From positions 122,462-186,461 of the forward strand of contig NZ_JBHRSK010000001.1 in the NCBI RefSeq assembly GCF_042643245.1: 64,000 bases of DNA. Reading direction: 5' to 3'. Positions 8,508-17,222 of the stretch are shown piece after piece (positions within the stretch are counted from its first letter, which is position 1; each line of letters opens with the position of its first letter). The stretch is from Acidimangrovimonas pyrenivorans. Its GTDB lineage: Bacteria > Pseudomonadota > Alphaproteobacteria > Rhodobacterales > Rhodobacteraceae. A program made the translations under genes and the position numbers. The notes under the pieces were generated by a model. That model saw only the letters and a list, made by a program, of their open reading frames with translations. It was not told where the DNA came from and searched no databases.

Positions 8508-8582
8508 GGGCAGGTCTCCTTGGCTTTCAGCGGTTATGCGGTGCGAAGGGGCCTTGGCGCAAGGGGCGGGGCGCCGCAGGGA

Positions 8583-8697
8583 CGGCGATCCGGTTGCGCG
8601 GCTGCGCCGCAAGCCTTCTGGCACTGCGTGCCGCCGGGGGCGCTGCCCCCGTCGCCCAGGGGCGACTCCCCCGGGATATTTTCACTCAGGTGAAAGA
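8583..8697 (-). repeat. Dispersed multi-hairpin cassette, copy B (type 1)
   Basis: Reverse-oriented copy of the cassette at 6078-6182, with core CACCTGAGTGAAAATATCCC on the minus strand followed by the same order of GC hairpins and the same tail (GCACGCAGTGCCAGAAGG). It lies between the Sua5 stop and the mce start. Together with copy A it brackets a 2.4-kb block as an inverted pair. Confidence 0.8.
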
Positions 8698-8719
8698 GGG
8701 CGCGGATCAGGGCCGCGGT

Positions 8720-9700
8720 TCAGGAGCGCGGGGCGGCGGCGCGGCGCAGGCGGTCGTTGATGGCGCGGCCGAGGCCGTGATCGGGGATCGGGGCGACGGC
8801 GATGGCCTGGCCCGGCGCGGCGCTTGCGTCGGCCTCGTGCAGCATCTGGAACAGGTTGGCGGCGGCCTCGACCAGATCGCCGGTGGGCGAGAGGTTGAGC
8901 GGCGCCGCCTCGGTGCCGGGACCGAAGCCGATCCAGAACTCGGCCGGGGTCGGGTCGGAGACCTCGAGCCGCACCGGCGCGCCGGGGGCATAATGCGAGG
9001 CGAGCTGGCCCGGGGCGATGGGGCTTTCGCCCACGGCCTCGGGCGGCGGCCCCATCTCGAGCGGCGCGCCGAGGCAGGCCTCGATCGCCTCGGCCGGCAA
9101 CCCGCCGGGGCGCAAGAGCCGGGCGCCACCCTGAAGGCCGAGGATGGTGGATTCGACGCCGACCGGGCAGTCGCCGCCATCGACCACCGCCTCGATCCGG
9201 CCCGAGAGCCCGTCGAGGACGTGGGAGGCGCGGGTCGGGCTGATCCTGCCGGACGGGTTGGCCGAGGGCGCGGCGACCGGACCGCCGAAGGCCGCCAGTA
9301 GGGCGCGGGCGACGGGGTGTTCCGGCACCCGGATCGCCACGGTGTCGAGCCCGGCCGTCACCAAGGGCGACAGCCCGGCCTCCGGTTTCAGCGGCAGCAC
9401 CAGGGTCAGCGGCCCGGGCCAGAAGGCATCGGCCAGCCGCTCGGCGCGGTCATCGAAGACGGCGAAGCGGCGGGCGGCGGCGATGTCGGCCAGGTGAATG
9501 ATCAACGGGTTGAAGCGCGGCCGCCCCTTGGCCTCGAAGATCCGCGCCACCGCCCGGTCGTTGCACGCGTCGGCGCCGAGGCCGTAGACCGTCTCGGTCG
9601 GAAAGGCCACCAGCCCGCCGGCACACAGCACCGCCGCCGCCTGCGCCAGCCCCTCGGGCGTGGCGGGCAGGGTTTCGGTGGAGATCGCGGGCTGGGGCAC
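8720..9700 (-). CDS. L-threonylcarbamoyladenylate synthase (Sua5/YwlC type)
   Basis: A 326-residue enzyme that makes threonylcarbamoyl-AMP from threonine, bicarbonate and ATP for t6A37 modification of ANN-decoding tRNAs. The N-terminal YrdC domain shows GGLVAFPTETVYGLGADA, KGRPRFNPLIIHL, TVAIRVPEHPVARALL and SANPSGR..PT. After a linker (APGQLASHYAPGAPVRL) there is a C-terminal Sua5 domain, so this is the longer two-domain form and not TsaC. The start at 9700 is a GTG. It is divergent from the acyl-CoA dehydrogenase gene. Confidence 0.92.
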   Translation of the reverse strand: MPQPAISTETLPATPEGLAQAAAVLCAGGLVAFPTETVYGLGADACNDRAVARIFEAKGRPRFNPLIIHLADIAAARRFAVFDDRAERLADAFWPGPLTLVLPLKPEAGLSPLVTAGLDTVAIRVPEHPVARALLAAFGGPVAAPSANPSGRISPTRASHVLDGLSGRIEAVVDGGDCPVGVESTILGLQGGARLLRPGGLPAEAIEACLGAPLEMGPPPEAVGESPIAPGQLASHYAPGAPVRLEVSDPTPAEFWIGFGPGTEAAPLNLSPTGDLVEAAANLFQMLHEADASAAPGQAIAVAPIPDHGLGRAINDRLRRAAAPRS

Positions 9701-9817
9701 GGTCGTGACGCTGCGTTGGACTTGATGGATACGGCCCGTCGGGTAGGTTGGGCGTCGTTACCCGCCCACATACGCGCGCGCCGGCCCTTTGCCAAGCCGC
9801 CCGCCCCGGAGACAGCC

Positions 9818-11536
9818 ATGCCCTACCGCGCCCCGCTTGCCGACTTCCGTTTCATCCTCGACCATGTCGCCGGCTTCGACGCCGTCGCCGCGACCGAGCT
9901 GTTCGCCGAGGCGACGCCCGAGACGGTCGAGGCGATCCTGGGCGAGGCCGGCAAGCTGTGCGAGAACGTGCTGGCGCCGTTGCAGCGCGAGGGCGACCTC
10001 AAGCCGGCCACGCTGGAAAACGGCGTGGTGCGGACGACGCCGGGCTTCGCCGAGGCCTACCGCCAGATCGCCGAGGGCGGCTGGGTGGCGATCTCGGCCG
10101 ATCCCGAGCATGGCGGCATGGGGCTGCCGCTGACCGTCGCCACCGCCGTCAACGACATGATGAGCGCGGCCTGCCTGTCGCTGCAGCTCAATCCGCTGAT
10201 GACCCAGGGCCAGATCGAGGCGCTGGAGCATCATGCCAGCGAGGAGCTGAAGGCGCTCTACCTGCCCAAGCTGGTCTCGGGCGAATGGTGCGGAACGATG
10301 AACCTGACCGAGCCGCAGGCGGGCTCGGACGTCGGCGCGCTGCGGAGCAAGGCCGAGCCGAACGGCAACGGGACCTACGCCATCACCGGGCAGAAGGTTT
10401 TCATCTCCTGGGGCGATAACGACTTTTCCGAAAACGTCTGCCACCTGGTGCTGGCGCGGCTGCCCGACGGGGCGCCGGGGACCAAGGGCATCAGCCTGTT
10501 CCTGGTGCCCAAGTTCATCCCCGACGAAAACGGCAATCCGGGCCGGCGCAACAGCCTCGGCGTCGTCAGCCTCGAACACAAGATGGGCCTGCATGGCAGC
10601 CCGACCGCGGTGATGCAGTACGATGGCGCCACCGGCTGGATGGTGGGTGCGCCGCATGGCGGCATGAAGGCGATGTTCACGATGATGAACAACGCCCGTC
10701 TCGGCGTCGGCGTGCAGGGCATCGGCGTGGCCGAGGGCGCCTATCAGCACGCGCTGGCCTATGCGCTGGACCGCAAGCAGGGCAATACCCCGGTCGAGGG
10801 GGGCAGCGGCACCATCGTCGACCATGCCGACGTCCGCCGGATGCTGGCGACGATGAAGGCCGAGACCTTCGCCGCCCGCGCCATCGCGCTCAACCTCGCC
10901 GTGGCGCTCGACATGGCCCGGGCGACGGGAGAGGCCGACTGGGCCGCCCGCGCCGCGCTGCTGACGCCGATCGCCAAGGCCTATGGCACCGATACCGGGA
11001 TCAACGTCGCCAGCCTGGGGATGCAGGTCCATGGCGGCATGGGCTTCATCGAGGAGACCGGCGCGGCGCAATACCTGCGCGACGTCCGGGTGACGGCGAT
11101 CTACGAGGGCACCAACGGCATCCAGGCGATGGACCTCGTCGGTCGCAAGATGATGGATAACGGCGAGGCCGCCTGCCGCCAGATCGAGGAAATCCAGACC
11201 GGGGCCGAGGCGGCGCGCGCCTCGCTGCCGGCGCTGGCCGAGGATGTCTGGAACGCCGCCGAGGCGATGCGCGAGGGCACCGAGGCGCTGGTGGCGCAAG
11301 GGCTCAACGACCGCTTCGCCGGCGCCGTGCCCTTTCTGCGTGCCTTCGCCCTGGTGCTGGGCGCCCATTACCACCTGCGTGCCGCCGTCGCCGAAGGGAC
11401 GCAGGGCGGGCCGCGCACCCGGCTGGCCGCCTTCTTCATCAAGCGGCTGCTGCCCGAACATGCCGCGCTGCTGGCCCATGCCCGCGAAGGGGCGGCGGAT
11501 CTCTACGCCCTCAGCCCGGAGGACCTTTCGGCATGA
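9818..11536 (+). CDS. Acyl-CoA dehydrogenase with C-terminal extension
   Basis: A 572-residue flavoenzyme, of the long subtype with an N-terminal short domain (MPYRAPLADFRFILDHV) and an extra C-terminal domain. Core motifs are MNLTEPQAGSDVG (substrate/FAD loop), ITGQKVFISWGD, LGVGVQGIGVAEGAYQHA, QVHGGMGFIEETG and the catalytic-loop IYEGTNGIQAMDLVGRK. It should oxidise an acyl-CoA to the 2-enoyl-CoA in fatty acid or related degradation. The ATG at 9818 has GGAG upstream. Its stop overlaps the start of the MBL hydrolase (ATGA), so the two are coupled. Confidence 0.9.
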   Translation: MPYRAPLADFRFILDHVAGFDAVAATELFAEATPETVEAILGEAGKLCENVLAPLQREGDLKPATLENGVVRTTPGFAEAYRQIAEGGWVAISADPEHGGMGLPLTVATAVNDMMSAACLSLQLNPLMTQGQIEALEHHASEELKALYLPKLVSGEWCGTMNLTEPQAGSDVGALRSKAEPNGNGTYAITGQKVFISWGDNDFSENVCHLVLARLPDGAPGTKGISLFLVPKFIPDENGNPGRRNSLGVVSLEHKMGLHGSPTAVMQYDGATGWMVGAPHGGMKAMFTMMNNARLGVGVQGIGVAEGAYQHALAYALDRKQGNTPVEGGSGTIVDHADVRRMLATMKAETFAARAIALNLAVALDMARATGEADWAARAALLTPIAKAYGTDTGINVASLGMQVHGGMGFIEETGAAQYLRDVRVTAIYEGTNGIQAMDLVGRKMMDNGEAACRQIEEIQTGAEAARASLPALAEDVWNAAEAMREGTEALVAQGLNDRFAGAVPFLRAFALVLGAHYHLRAAVAEGTQGGPRTRLAAFFIKRLLPEHAALLAHAREGAADLYALSPEDLSA

Positions 11537-12594
11537 TGGACGGCGGCACGGGCCAGATCCGCTATCCCTGGGAAATCGCCCCGGAACAGGGCGCGGCGAC
11601 AGAGGTCGCGCCGGGGGTGCTGTGGATGCGGCTGCCGCTGCCGATGAAGCTCGATCACGTCAACGTCTTCGCCCTGGATGACGGCGACAGCTGGACGGTT
11701 GTCGATACCGGCTTCGACAGCCGCAAGGGCCGGGCGATCTGGCAGGCGCTGATGGCCGGGCCGCTGGCCGGCAACCCGGTCCGTCGCGTCGTCGTCACCC
11801 ATCACCATCCCGACCATATCGGCATGGCCGGCTGGCTCCAGTCCGACCACGGCACCGAGCTGGTGACGACCCGCACCGCCTGGCTGTTCGCCCGCATGCT
11901 GACGCTGGACGTGCAGGAGGAACCGGTCGCCGAGACGCTGACCTTCTGGCGCGATGCCGGCATGGACCCGGAAACCTACGCCCAGCGCGCGGCCGAACGG
12001 CCGTTCAACTTCGCCGACATCGTCGCGCCGCTGCCCCTGGGCTTCACCCGGATCGCCGAGGGCGATGTGATCGAGATGGGCGGCCGGAGCTGGGATATCC
12101 GCATCGGCAACGGCCACGCGCCCGAGCACGCCACCTTCTGGAGCCGCGACGACAACCTGGTGATCGGCGGCGACCAGCTGCTGCCGTCGATTTCGCCCAA
12201 TCTCGGCGTCTATGCCACCGAGCCCGAGGCCGACCCGGTCGGCGACTGGATCGAAAGCTGCACCCGGCTGTCCGCCCATGCCGAGGACGACCAGCTGGTC
12301 CTGCCCGGCCACAAGCTGCCCTTCACCGGCTTGCCGCTGCGCCTGCGCCAGATGATCGACAACCACCACGGGGCGCTCGACCGGCTGCTCGACCACCTGG
12401 CCGAGCCGCGGGTCGGCGGCGACTGCTTCCCGCCGCTGTTCAAGCGCGCGATCGGGCCGGGCGAATACGGGCTGGCGCTGGTCGAGACCATCGGCCATCT
12501 CAATCACCTGCACCGGCTGGGCAAGGTCCGGCGCTGGCGCAGCGAGCGCGAGGCGCATCAGGGGGCCTGGCTGTGGCAGCGGAGCGAGAGCTGA
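11533..12594 (+). CDS. MBL-fold metallo-hydrolase
   Basis: A 353-residue protein with a full metallo-beta-lactamase motif: THHHPDHIGMAGW (HxHxDH), a second His in GNGHAPEHATFW, Asp in VIGGDQLLPS and a final LPGHKLPF. A C-terminal winged-helix-like domain (LVETIGHLNHLHRLGKV) is typical of the LACTB2/thioesterase-like branch. Its coupling to an acyl-CoA dehydrogenase by a four-base overlap suggests a CoA-thioester or fatty-acid-derived substrate, which is inference. The downstream DUF6173 gene overlaps its end by 22 bases. Confidence 0.87.
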   Translation: MMDGGTGQIRYPWEIAPEQGAATEVAPGVLWMRLPLPMKLDHVNVFALDDGDSWTVVDTGFDSRKGRAIWQALMAGPLAGNPVRRVVVTHHHPDHIGMAGWLQSDHGTELVTTRTAWLFARMLTLDVQEEPVAETLTFWRDAGMDPETYAQRAAERPFNFADIVAPLPLGFTRIAEGDVIEMGGRSWDIRIGNGHAPEHATFWSRDDNLVIGGDQLLPSISPNLGVYATEPEADPVGDWIESCTRLSAHAEDDQLVLPGHKLPFTGLPLRLRQMIDNHHGALDRLLDHLAEPRVGGDCFPPLFKRAIGPGEYGLALVETIGHLNHLHRLGKVRRWRSEREAHQGAWLWQRSES

Positions 12595-13019
12595 ACCGCC
12601 CCCCTTCGGGTGGACGCGCCGTCCATGCCGATCCGGACGCGCCGGCGACGCCGGAACAGCTGCCCTTGCCCGCGGCCATCGCCCGTATCCCGCCAGAGGA
12701 CAAGAGCCCGGCCGAATGGGCCTATCAGCGGCTGATCCTCTACATCCGCAACTTCGAGGACCAGCTCGATCCGGCCGAGGAAGTGGCTCTGGGCTTCGCC
12801 GGCGGCCATGCCGGGGTGCTGCGGATCGAGGGGCTGGGCTATTTCGCCCCCGACCTCGTCACCTTCTACGGTCGCGACGACAGCGGCGCGAAGACCCAGC
12901 TGGTCCAGCATGTCAGCCAGCTCTCGGTGATCCTGCGTGCCGTGCCCAAGGCCGAGGCCAGCGGCAGCGCCCGGCGCATCGGCTTCCGCCTCGCCGCCGA
13001 TCTCGACCGCGGGCGATAG
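12573..13019 (+). CDS. DUF6173 family protein
   Basis: A 148-residue soluble protein. The core AYQRLILYIRNFEDQLDPAE, GVLRIEGLGYFAPDLVTFYG and KTQLVQHVSQLSVILRAVPK matches the DUF6173 family as I remember it; no function is assigned. The start is a GTG inside the end of the MBL hydrolase gene, with GGGGG upstream; a later start is possible because the first ~40 residues are low-complexity. It is the third gene of the acyl-CoA dehydrogenase operon. Confidence 0.65.
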   Translation: MAAERELNRPPSGGRAVHADPDAPATPEQLPLPAAIARIPPEDKSPAEWAYQRLILYIRNFEDQLDPAEEVALGFAGGHAGVLRIEGLGYFAPDLVTFYGRDDSGAKTQLVQHVSQLSVILRAVPKAEASGSARRIGFRLAADLDRGR

Positions 13020-13147
13020 CTGCGACACGGCGCCGCAGGTGACGGCCAGCGCCTGGTCGATCCTCGCGCCGAGGCTCGCAAATACGTGACAGGGCAGGAT
13101 GAATCGGGTATTCGGCTAGTCAGGGAGATACACAAGGGAGCGCAGGA

Positions 13148-13285
13148 ATGGCCGAAGAACACAAGCACGGCAGCATGGATATCCGTGACCACGAGAAGAC
13201 CTTTCACGGCTTCGTCAGCATGGTGACCTGGGGCGCTGGCCTGATCATCGTCTTCCTGATCTTCCTGGCGCTGGTGAACGGCTGA
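13148..13285 (+). CDS. aa3-type cytochrome c oxidase subunit IV
   Basis: A 45-codon gene encoding MAEEHKHGSMDIRDHEKTFH and then a single membrane helix (VTWGAGLIIVFLIFLALVNG). This is the small bacterial subunit IV family (COX4_pro_2) of aa3-type cytochrome c oxidases, with the characteristic MDIRDHEKTFHGF followed by one transmembrane segment. AGGA and a well-placed start support it. The catalytic oxidase genes are not in the window, as is usual in Rhodobacterales where this subunit sits apart. Confidence 0.9.
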   Translation: MAEEHKHGSMDIRDHEKTFHGFVSMVTWGAGLIIVFLIFLALVNG

Positions 13286-13321
13286 GCCGCTTGACGGCCC
13301 CGACAACCGGCAGGAGGGCCG

Positions 13322-13933
13322 ATGCGCCGCCTCGTCGCAAGCCTCGTTCTGCTTCTGGCCCTGGCCGCCTGCGCGGCCGAGCCTGTCTGGGCGCCTGACG
13401 ACGCCGTCGCCCGCGCCCGCTATGCCTTCCCCGGCCCGGCCTCGATCACGCTGATCACGGTGGTCAACAACCGCAGCGGCAGCGGCGGCCACTCGGCGCT
13501 GCTGATCAACGGCGCGCAGCGGGTGGTCTTCGATCCCGCCGGCACCTGGGTCAGCAGCCTGGCGCCCGAGCGCAACGACGTCCATTTCGGCATGTCGCCG
13601 GCGGTGCTGGACAATTACCTCGACTACCACACCCGGATCACCTGGCACACGGTCGAGCAGACCGTCGTCGTGCCGCAAGAGGTCGCGGCCCAGGCGATCC
13701 TGCTGGTCGAGCGCAACGGCGCGGTGCGCAAGGCGATGTGCGCCGACACGGTCTCGGCGATCCTGACCCGGCTGCCGGGCTTCGAGCACCTGCCCAAGAC
13801 CTGGTTCCCGGTCAAGCTGATGCAGGGTTTCGCCGCACTGCCCGGGGTCAAGACGCGGATCTACTACGACACCGATCCCGACCTGAACACCACCAAGCTC
13901 GACGCGCCGGTCAAGGCGCAGAAGGCGCTGTAG
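13322..13933 (+). CDS. Lipoprotein with possible permuted papain-like (NlpC/YiiX-type) fold
   Basis: A 203-residue protein with a lipoprotein signal (ALAAC, lipidated Cys17). The mature part has GGHSALLI (His57) followed some 80 residues later by MCADTVSAIL (Cys140). An early His on a strand and a late Cys at a helix start is the order seen in circularly permuted papain-like amidases such as YiiX/YaeF. I do not recognise a characterised homologue, so enzymatic activity is a hypothesis. It follows the oxidase subunit by 36 bp. Confidence 0.6.
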   Translation: MRRLVASLVLLLALAACAAEPVWAPDDAVARARYAFPGPASITLITVVNNRSGSGGHSALLINGAQRVVFDPAGTWVSSLAPERNDVHFGMSPAVLDNYLDYHTRITWHTVEQTVVVPQEVAAQAILLVERNGAVRKAMCADTVSAILTRLPGFEHLPKTWFPVKLMQGFAALPGVKTRIYYDTDPDLNTTKLDAPVKAQKAL

Positions 13934-13958
13934 GCGCCCGGTTTCGGCGCGAGAGCTG

Positions 13959-14288
13959 CTAGCCCACCAGCCACATCACCAGGTAGAGCACCCCGGCCCC
14001 GCCGAAGATCGCCGCCATCACGTTGCGGGTGGCGACGCCGATCGCCACCGTCGCCACCGCCGCCGCCATTCGCGCCGGGTCGGGGTCACCGCCGGTCGCC
14101 TGCGGCCAGATCACCAGCGGCGCCACCAGACCGGGCATCACCGCCACCGGGGTGTAGCGCAGGTGGCGCAGCACCCATTCGGGCAGCTTGCGGTCGCCGA
14201 TGATGCCGAGGAAGGAGAAGCGGATCAGGAAGGTCCCGATGCCCATGCCGATGATGATCAGCCAGATATGGGTTTCCGACATCGTCAT
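13959..14288 (-). CDS. azlD: AzlD family small subunit of a branched-chain amino acid exporter
   Basis: A 109-residue membrane protein with four hydrophobic helices (IWLIIIGMGIGTFLIRFSFL, RYTPVAVMPGLVAPLVI, then two at the C-terminus). AzlD works with AzlC to export branched-chain amino acids and analogues. The start at 14288 is chosen because its ATG overlaps the TGA of azlC in an ATGA; a second ATG follows six bases later. Confidence 0.87.
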   Translation of the reverse strand: MTMSETHIWLIIIGMGIGTFLIRFSFLGIIGDRKLPEWVLRHLRYTPVAVMPGLVAPLVIWPQATGGDPDPARMAAAVATVAIGVATRNVMAAIFGGAGVLYLVMWLVG

Positions 14289-15007
14289 GCGAATTCCCTC
14301 CGCGCCGCCCGCCGGGCCACCCATTGCTCGACCTGCGCCCCGGTCACCATCGCCGCCACCGAGGCGATCAGCAGGCCCAGGTTATAGGGCAGGAAGGCGA
14401 AGGCCAGCGCGACCACGATCGAAACCACGGCCGCCGCGACATGGGCGGCGGTGCGCAGCATCGGCGTGATGATGGCGAGAAAGGTGATCGGCACCGCGAA
14501 ATCGAGCGCGAATTCGGGCGGGATCTTGGTGCCCAGCGCCGCGCCCACCCATGTCGCGCCGTACCAGGGCAGGCAGACCGGGCTCATCACGCCGAAGAAA
14601 TAGGCCGTCTTCTGCGCCAATGTCATCTCGGGCCGGCGCTCGAATTCCATGATCGACGCGGCATAGGTCTGGTCGACCAGGAAATAGGCCATGATCGCCC
14701 GTTTCCACAGCGGCTGCGCCCCCAGATGCGGCGTGATCGAGGCCGAATACATCGCCATGCGCATGTTCACCGCCAGCGCCGTGGCCAGCACGATCAGCAC
14801 CGGCGCGTTGTCCTTCATCAGCTGCAGCGCGGCGAATTGCGCCGCCCCGGCGATCACCAGCACCGAAAAGCTCATGACGTCGAGCAGCCGCATCCCGGCC
14901 TCGGTCGCCACGACGCCGAACAGCATGCCGAACGGAGCGACGACGAAGACGAAGGGCGCGCCGTTGCGGAAACCGCGCCAGTAGTGCGAACGTGTGTTTT
15001 CGGACAT
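14285..15007 (-). CDS. azlC: AzlC family branched-chain amino acid exporter, large subunit
   Basis: A 240-residue membrane protein with the AzlC pattern: FRNGAPFVFVVAPFGMLFGV near the N-terminus, VIAGAAQFAALQLM, NMRMAMYSASITPHL and the YFLVDQTYA segment. Together with AzlD (ATGA overlap) it forms the exporter in the inner membrane. A GAGGT site precedes the ATG at 15007. It diverges from the GNAT gene, with the promoter region between 15008 and 15139. Confidence 0.88.
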   Translation of the reverse strand: MSENTRSHYWRGFRNGAPFVFVVAPFGMLFGVVATEAGMRLLDVMSFSVLVIAGAAQFAALQLMKDNAPVLIVLATALAVNMRMAMYSASITPHLGAQPLWKRAIMAYFLVDQTYAASIMEFERRPEMTLAQKTAYFFGVMSPVCLPWYGATWVGAALGTKIPPEFALDFAVPITFLAIITPMLRTAAHVAAAVVSIVVALAFAFLPYNLGLLIASVAAMVTGAQVEQWVARRAARREFA

Positions 15008-15139
15008 CGGGAACCTCGGGGATGCGCCGGGCGGAACTTCGGAACCGTACCGTGCGGGAGCGGCCACTGGACGGGCTCTCCCCGAGGGCTTAGGCAATCC
15101 GGCAAGGGGATGCAACGGCCCCGGTGGGTTGGAGGAGCC

Positions 15140-15775
15140 ATGACCAGGCACGCGGCAGAACAGGGCCAACGACCGGCAAGGGCGCCGGCGGATATCGAGA
15201 TCCACCCCGGCTTGCCGCCCTCGCAACGCGGCGCCGCCGCCCGGCTCTACTGGCAGGCCTTCGGCGGCAAGCTCGGCCGCGTGCTGGGGCCCGAGGAGCG
15301 CGCGCTGCGCTATCTCGACCGGGTGATCCGCGCCGATCACGTGCTGACCGCCTGGGAGGCCGACGGCCGGCTGGCGGGCCTGGCCGGCTTCCGTAGCTGG
15401 GCCGGCGGCTTCGCCAGCGGCACGGCCGGCGACCTCGCCGCGGTCTACGGCCGCGCCGGCGCGGCCTGGCGCGCCGGCGCGCTGCGGCTGCTGACCAGCG
15501 ATGTCGACAACCGCCGCTTCCTGATCGACGGCATCTGCGTGCGCGCCGATTGCCGCGGCCGGGGCATCGGCAGCGCCCTGCTCGACGCCCTGTCCGACCT
15601 CGCCCGCAGCCGCGGCTATGACGAGATCCGCCTCGACGTGGTCGACAGCAATCCGCGCGCCCGCGCCCTCTACCGCCGCCACGGCTATGCCGAGGCCGGC
15701 ACCGACCGCATCGGCCCGCTCGCCCTGCTGTTCGGCTTCCGCAGTTCGACCCGCATGGTCCGGGCCCTGACCTGA
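15140..15775 (+). CDS. GNAT family N-acetyltransferase
   Basis: A 211-residue acetyl-CoA-dependent acyltransferase. The acetyl-CoA binding motif A is clear (IDGICVRADCRGRGIGSALL), followed by EIRLDVVDSNPRARALYRRHGY (motif B). Substrate cannot be predicted. GGAGGAG lies just upstream of the ATG. The gene ends before repeat cassette E, convergent with lhgO. Confidence 0.88.
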   Translation: MTRHAAEQGQRPARAPADIEIHPGLPPSQRGAAARLYWQAFGGKLGRVLGPEERALRYLDRVIRADHVLTAWEADGRLAGLAGFRSWAGGFASGTAGDLAAVYGRAGAAWRAGALRLLTSDVDNRRFLIDGICVRADCRGRGIGSALLDALSDLARSRGYDEIRLDVVDSNPRARALYRRHGYAEAGTDRIGPLALLFGFRSSTRMVRALT

Positions 15776-15798
15776 CACCGCGCGGGCTGCGCGTCCCG

Positions 15799-15846
15799 CT
15801 TTCATCTTCACGCAAGTATCCCGGGGGTCCGGGGGCAGCGCCCCCG
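15799..15846 (+). repeat. Dispersed hairpin cassette, copy E (type 3)
   Basis: The core TTCATCTTCACGCAAGTATC is followed by CCGGGGG and a hairpin GGGGGC-AGC-GCCCCC. It lies in the convergent gap between the GNAT gene and lhgO and resembles copy F at 20383-20433. It may end transcription in either direction. Confidence 0.7.
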
Positions 15847-15858
15847 ACCTCGCCTGCC

Positions 15859-17055
15859 TCAGGCCCCGATCAGCCGCTCGACGATATGCTCCGCGATCGG
15901 CAGCGCCGAGGTGGCCGCCGGCGAGGGCGCGTTGCAGACATGGAGCGTGTGGCGAGTATCGACGAAGAGGAAATCGTCGATCAGCCGGCCGTCGCGCGCC
16001 ACCGCCTGGGCGCGGATGCCGGGGCGGTAGGGGGTGAGGTCGGCCAGCCGCACCCGGGCGCAGTAGCGTTGCACCTTCTTCAGGTAGAGCCGCTTGAGCG
16101 CCGAGGCGGAAAGCTCGCCCAGCGCCGGGCCGGCATTGCGGGCCAGCAGGCGCCAGAAGCCGGGATAGGCCAGGCTGTCGGCCAGGTCGCGGGGCGAGAG
16201 CGAGAGCTTGCCATAGCCCTCGCGCGCGCCAGCCAGCACCGCGTTGGGGCCGACAGTGAAACCGCCATCCATCTTGCGGGTCAGGTGGACGCCGAGGAAC
16301 GGCCGCGCCGGGTCGGGCACCGGGTAGATCAGGTGGCGGACCAGATCGGCGGGCTGGTTGGCGATGCGGTAATACTCGCCGCGGAAGGGCACGATGCGGA
16401 AATCGACCCGGGCCCCGAAGGCGCGCGCCATCCGGTCGGCCATCAGCCCGGCGCAGAACACCGCCTTGCCGGCCGAGATCTCGCCCGCGTCGGTGGTCAG
16501 GGTGACGCCGGCCGCCGTTTCGGCCCCGCCCGTCACCCGTGCGCCCAGCCGCAGCCCCCCGCCCGCGGCCATGAACCGCGCCGCCATGTCGCGGGCGAGG
16601 ACGGCGAAATCGGTGATCCCGGTGCTCGGCGACAGCAGCGCCGCCTCGGCGGCGATATTCGGCTCCAGCCGCCGCGCCTCGGCGCCGGTCAGCTTGTCGA
16701 TGGCAATACCGTTGGCCTCGGCGCGCTGGCGCAGGGCGTCCAGCCGCGCCACCTCGCTCGCCTCCGTCGCCACGATCAGCTTGCCGCAGATCTCGTAGGC
16801 CAGCCCGTGTTCGTCGCAATAGGCTTTCGTCGCCGCCACCCCGGCCCGGCAGAACCGGGCCTTGTGGCTGCCCGGAGCGTAATAGACCCCGGCATGGATG
16901 ACCCCGGAATTGCGCCCGGATTGGTGCAGGGCGACGGCGTCCTCCTTCTCGAACAGCGCGACCGAGGCCCCGGGCACGGCGGCCTGCAACCGCCGCGCGG
17001 TGGCCAGCCCGACGATGCCGCCGCCCACCACCACGAAATCGAACCGCTCGGCCAT
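15859..17055 (-). CDS. lhgO: L-2-hydroxyglutarate oxidase
   Basis: A 398-residue FAD-dependent oxidoreductase. FAD binding is shown by DFVVVGGGIVGLATARRL (GxGxxG) and a following acidic strand end (VALFEKED). LhgO-typical segments are LHQSGRNSGVIHAGVYY, FRGEYYRI and HLTRKMDGGFTVGPNAVL. It oxidises L-2-hydroxyglutarate to 2-oxoglutarate and passes electrons to the quinone pool in E. coli. The start at 17055 has AGGAGG upstream. No csiD or gabDT neighbours are seen, so here it may act in metabolite repair. Confidence 0.9.
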   Translation of the reverse strand: MAERFDFVVVGGGIVGLATARRLQAAVPGASVALFEKEDAVALHQSGRNSGVIHAGVYYAPGSHKARFCRAGVAATKAYCDEHGLAYEICGKLIVATEASEVARLDALRQRAEANGIAIDKLTGAEARRLEPNIAAEAALLSPSTGITDFAVLARDMAARFMAAGGGLRLGARVTGGAETAAGVTLTTDAGEISAGKAVFCAGLMADRMARAFGARVDFRIVPFRGEYYRIANQPADLVRHLIYPVPDPARPFLGVHLTRKMDGGFTVGPNAVLAGAREGYGKLSLSPRDLADSLAYPGFWRLLARNAGPALGELSASALKRLYLKKVQRYCARVRLADLTPYRPGIRAQAVARDGRLIDDFLFVDTRHTLHVCNAPSPAATSALPIAEHIVERLIGA

Positions 17056-17163
17056 GCCGCCTCCTGTGCCCCGGTGTAGCAAGCCTCATCGACGCGGCAG
17101 GGGCAAGGGGGCCGCGGCGCCAGAATCGTGCCATCCCCGGATGGGAGGTTGCACGGACACGGA

Positions 17164-17187
17164 ATCGTGAGAAGCTGGACTCACGAT
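17164..17187. promoter_or_regulatory. Perfect 8-bp inverted repeat with 8-nt spacer
   Basis: ATCGTGAG-N8-CTCACGAT is an exact dyad between lhgO (divergent start at 17055) and a small open frame at 17223. Spacing and symmetry fit a dimeric repressor site. It could control either flanking gene. Confidence 0.45.
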
Positions 17188-17222
17188 GGAGTGAAGGCTC
17201 GACCGTCTTCAGGGTGGGACGA

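Noticed and set aside
11533..12594. MBL hydrolase as a beta-lactamase resistance gene
   Set aside because: Its winged-helix-like C-terminus and operon with acyl-CoA dehydrogenase fit the LACTB2/thioesterase-like branch; there is no signal peptide.
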